Below are positions 5,500-5,773 of a DNA stretch of 5,773 bases, one piece after another (the stretch's first letter is position 1; each line of letters starts with the position of its first letter). The DNA is from Candidatus Aenigmatarchaeota archaeon (GTDB lineage Archaea; Aenigmatarchaeota; Aenigmatarchaeia; QMZP01; JACQNV01). A model generated the notes under the pieces. The model was given only the letters and a program-made list of their open reading frames with translations. It did not search any database and was not told the DNA's origin. The stretch is from NCBI GenBank assembly GCA_016202865.1, contig JACQNV010000014.1:1-5773 (forward strand), in the 5' to 3' direction. Position numbers and translations under genes: made by a program.

Positions 5500-5773
5500 A
5501 TGTTAATCACCTTGTATTTTTTTAACTTGGTGGGCATTTGGTTTGTAAAACAATCAATTGCAATAATTGCTAATTTTTCTAATCCTCGGCGCACAAATTT
5601 TGGTTCATCTTTGTGTAGATGTTTCCATTCTTCGCCGAGAATATCGCTAGTAAAAAAAGCAGCCGCTATCTTCACTTTTCTTAATTTTGCCACAACAAAA
5701 AGTGACGAAATCTCCATCTCAACACTGTCAACACCTTCATTTTTGTATTTCTTAATCTCTGCTTTGGTTTCCA
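5496..5773 (-). CDS. Nucleoside phosphorylase (PNP/UDP family), C-terminal part, 5' end outside window
   Basis: This is the last 91 residues of a nucleoside phosphorylase of the PNP/UDP (purine nucleoside/uridine phosphorylase) family, which split a nucleoside with phosphate into free base and ribose-1-phosphate for salvage in the cytoplasm. The reading frame is open to the window edge, so the true start lies beyond 5773; the internal Met at 5717 is not the start because family sequence continues upstream of it (GVDSVEMEISSLF). Seen directly: the Glu-Met-Glu ribose-binding motif (visible residues 18-20) and a Ser-Asp pair (visible residues 42-43) followed by LGEEW. In the family the Asp of the Ser-Asp pair protonates a purine base, whereas classical uridine phosphorylases lack it, so purine specificity is inferred. 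The TGA stop overlaps the start of the next gene (ATGA), suggesting translational coupling. The family call is firm; the exact substrate is not. Confidence 0.85.
   Translation of the reverse strand, partial: ETKAEIKKYKNEGVDSVEMEISSLFVVAKLRKVKIAAAFFTSDILGEEWKHLHKDEPKFVRRGLEKLAIIAIDCFTNQMPTKLKKYKVINI
5506..5513 (-). promoter_or_regulatory. Shine-Dalgarno AAGGTGAT for the YbaK-like gene
   Basis: Read on the minus strand, AAGGTGAT lies 6 bases before the ATG at 5499. AGGTGAT matches the 3' end of 16S rRNA (ATCACCT) over seven bases. It sits inside the last codons of the phosphorylase gene and, with the ATGA overlap, supports this start and coupled translation. Confidence 0.75.

Noticed and set aside
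5558..5572. A second TTGCAATA with a near-dyad (TTGCAATAATTGCTA) resembling the ileS upstream repeat
   Set aside because: It lies in the phosphorylase coding frame, has a different spacer and a mismatch, and is explained by the codons for Ala-Ile-Ile-Ala-Ile.
1..5773. tRNA or other RNA genes, CRISPR repeats, insertion sequences
   Set aside because: Nearly the whole window is covered by intact protein genes; the two gaps (76 and 50 bases) show no tRNA-like cloverleaf, repeated spacers or terminal repeats.

Overview
The window is one strand of tightly packed genes, all read on the minus strand, so transcription runs from high to low coordinates. It is AT-rich with almost no non-coding space. 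In transcription order it holds: the 3' part of a nucleoside phosphorylase (cut by the window edge at 5773), a YbaK/ProX-type aminoacyl-tRNA deacylase, a GNAT acetyltransferase, a full-length isoleucyl-tRNA synthetase (956 aa), a second GNAT acetyltransferase, and a DHH/DHHA1 phosphoesterase. The host is most likely an archaeon, possibly of the DPANN type. The DHH protein looks like the archaeal RecJ-like group, two genes have GGTGA-type ribosome binding sites, and the only real promoter candidate is an archaeal-style A/T box. The synthetase, however, resembles forms I associate with bacteria (Chloroflexi and candidate phyla), so a small-genome bacterium cannot be excluded without a search.

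Layout: the first three genes (5773 to 4559) are joined by a 4-base ATGA overlap and a 2-base gap and look like one transcript. A 50-base gap (4509-4558) follows, the largest internal gap, containing an A/T-rich TATA-like box and a perfect 8+8 inverted repeat just before the synthetase start. The synthetase, second GNAT and DHH genes (4508 to 77) are then separated by only 3 and 4 bases and look like a second transcript, or a continuation of the first. Positions 1-76 are non-coding as far as can be seen and hold only T-rich stretches that may end transcription.

Functionally the middle of the window is about making and checking aminoacyl-tRNA: IleRS charges tRNA-Ile and has an apparently intact editing domain, and the YbaK-like protein clears mischarged tRNA in trans. 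The two GNATs bracket the synthetase gene; their substrates cannot be read from sequence. The DHH protein is a metal-dependent nuclease or phosphoesterase and the phosphorylase is a base-salvage enzyme. The most notable observation is that the synthetase carries the swapped class I signature GxHH (Gly-Val-His-His) instead of HxGH, together with an altered KMSKS loop (Pro-Met-His-Lys-Ser). I see no mobile element, CRISPR array, RNA gene or defence system here; this looks like an ordinary core-gene cluster with an unusual synthetase.
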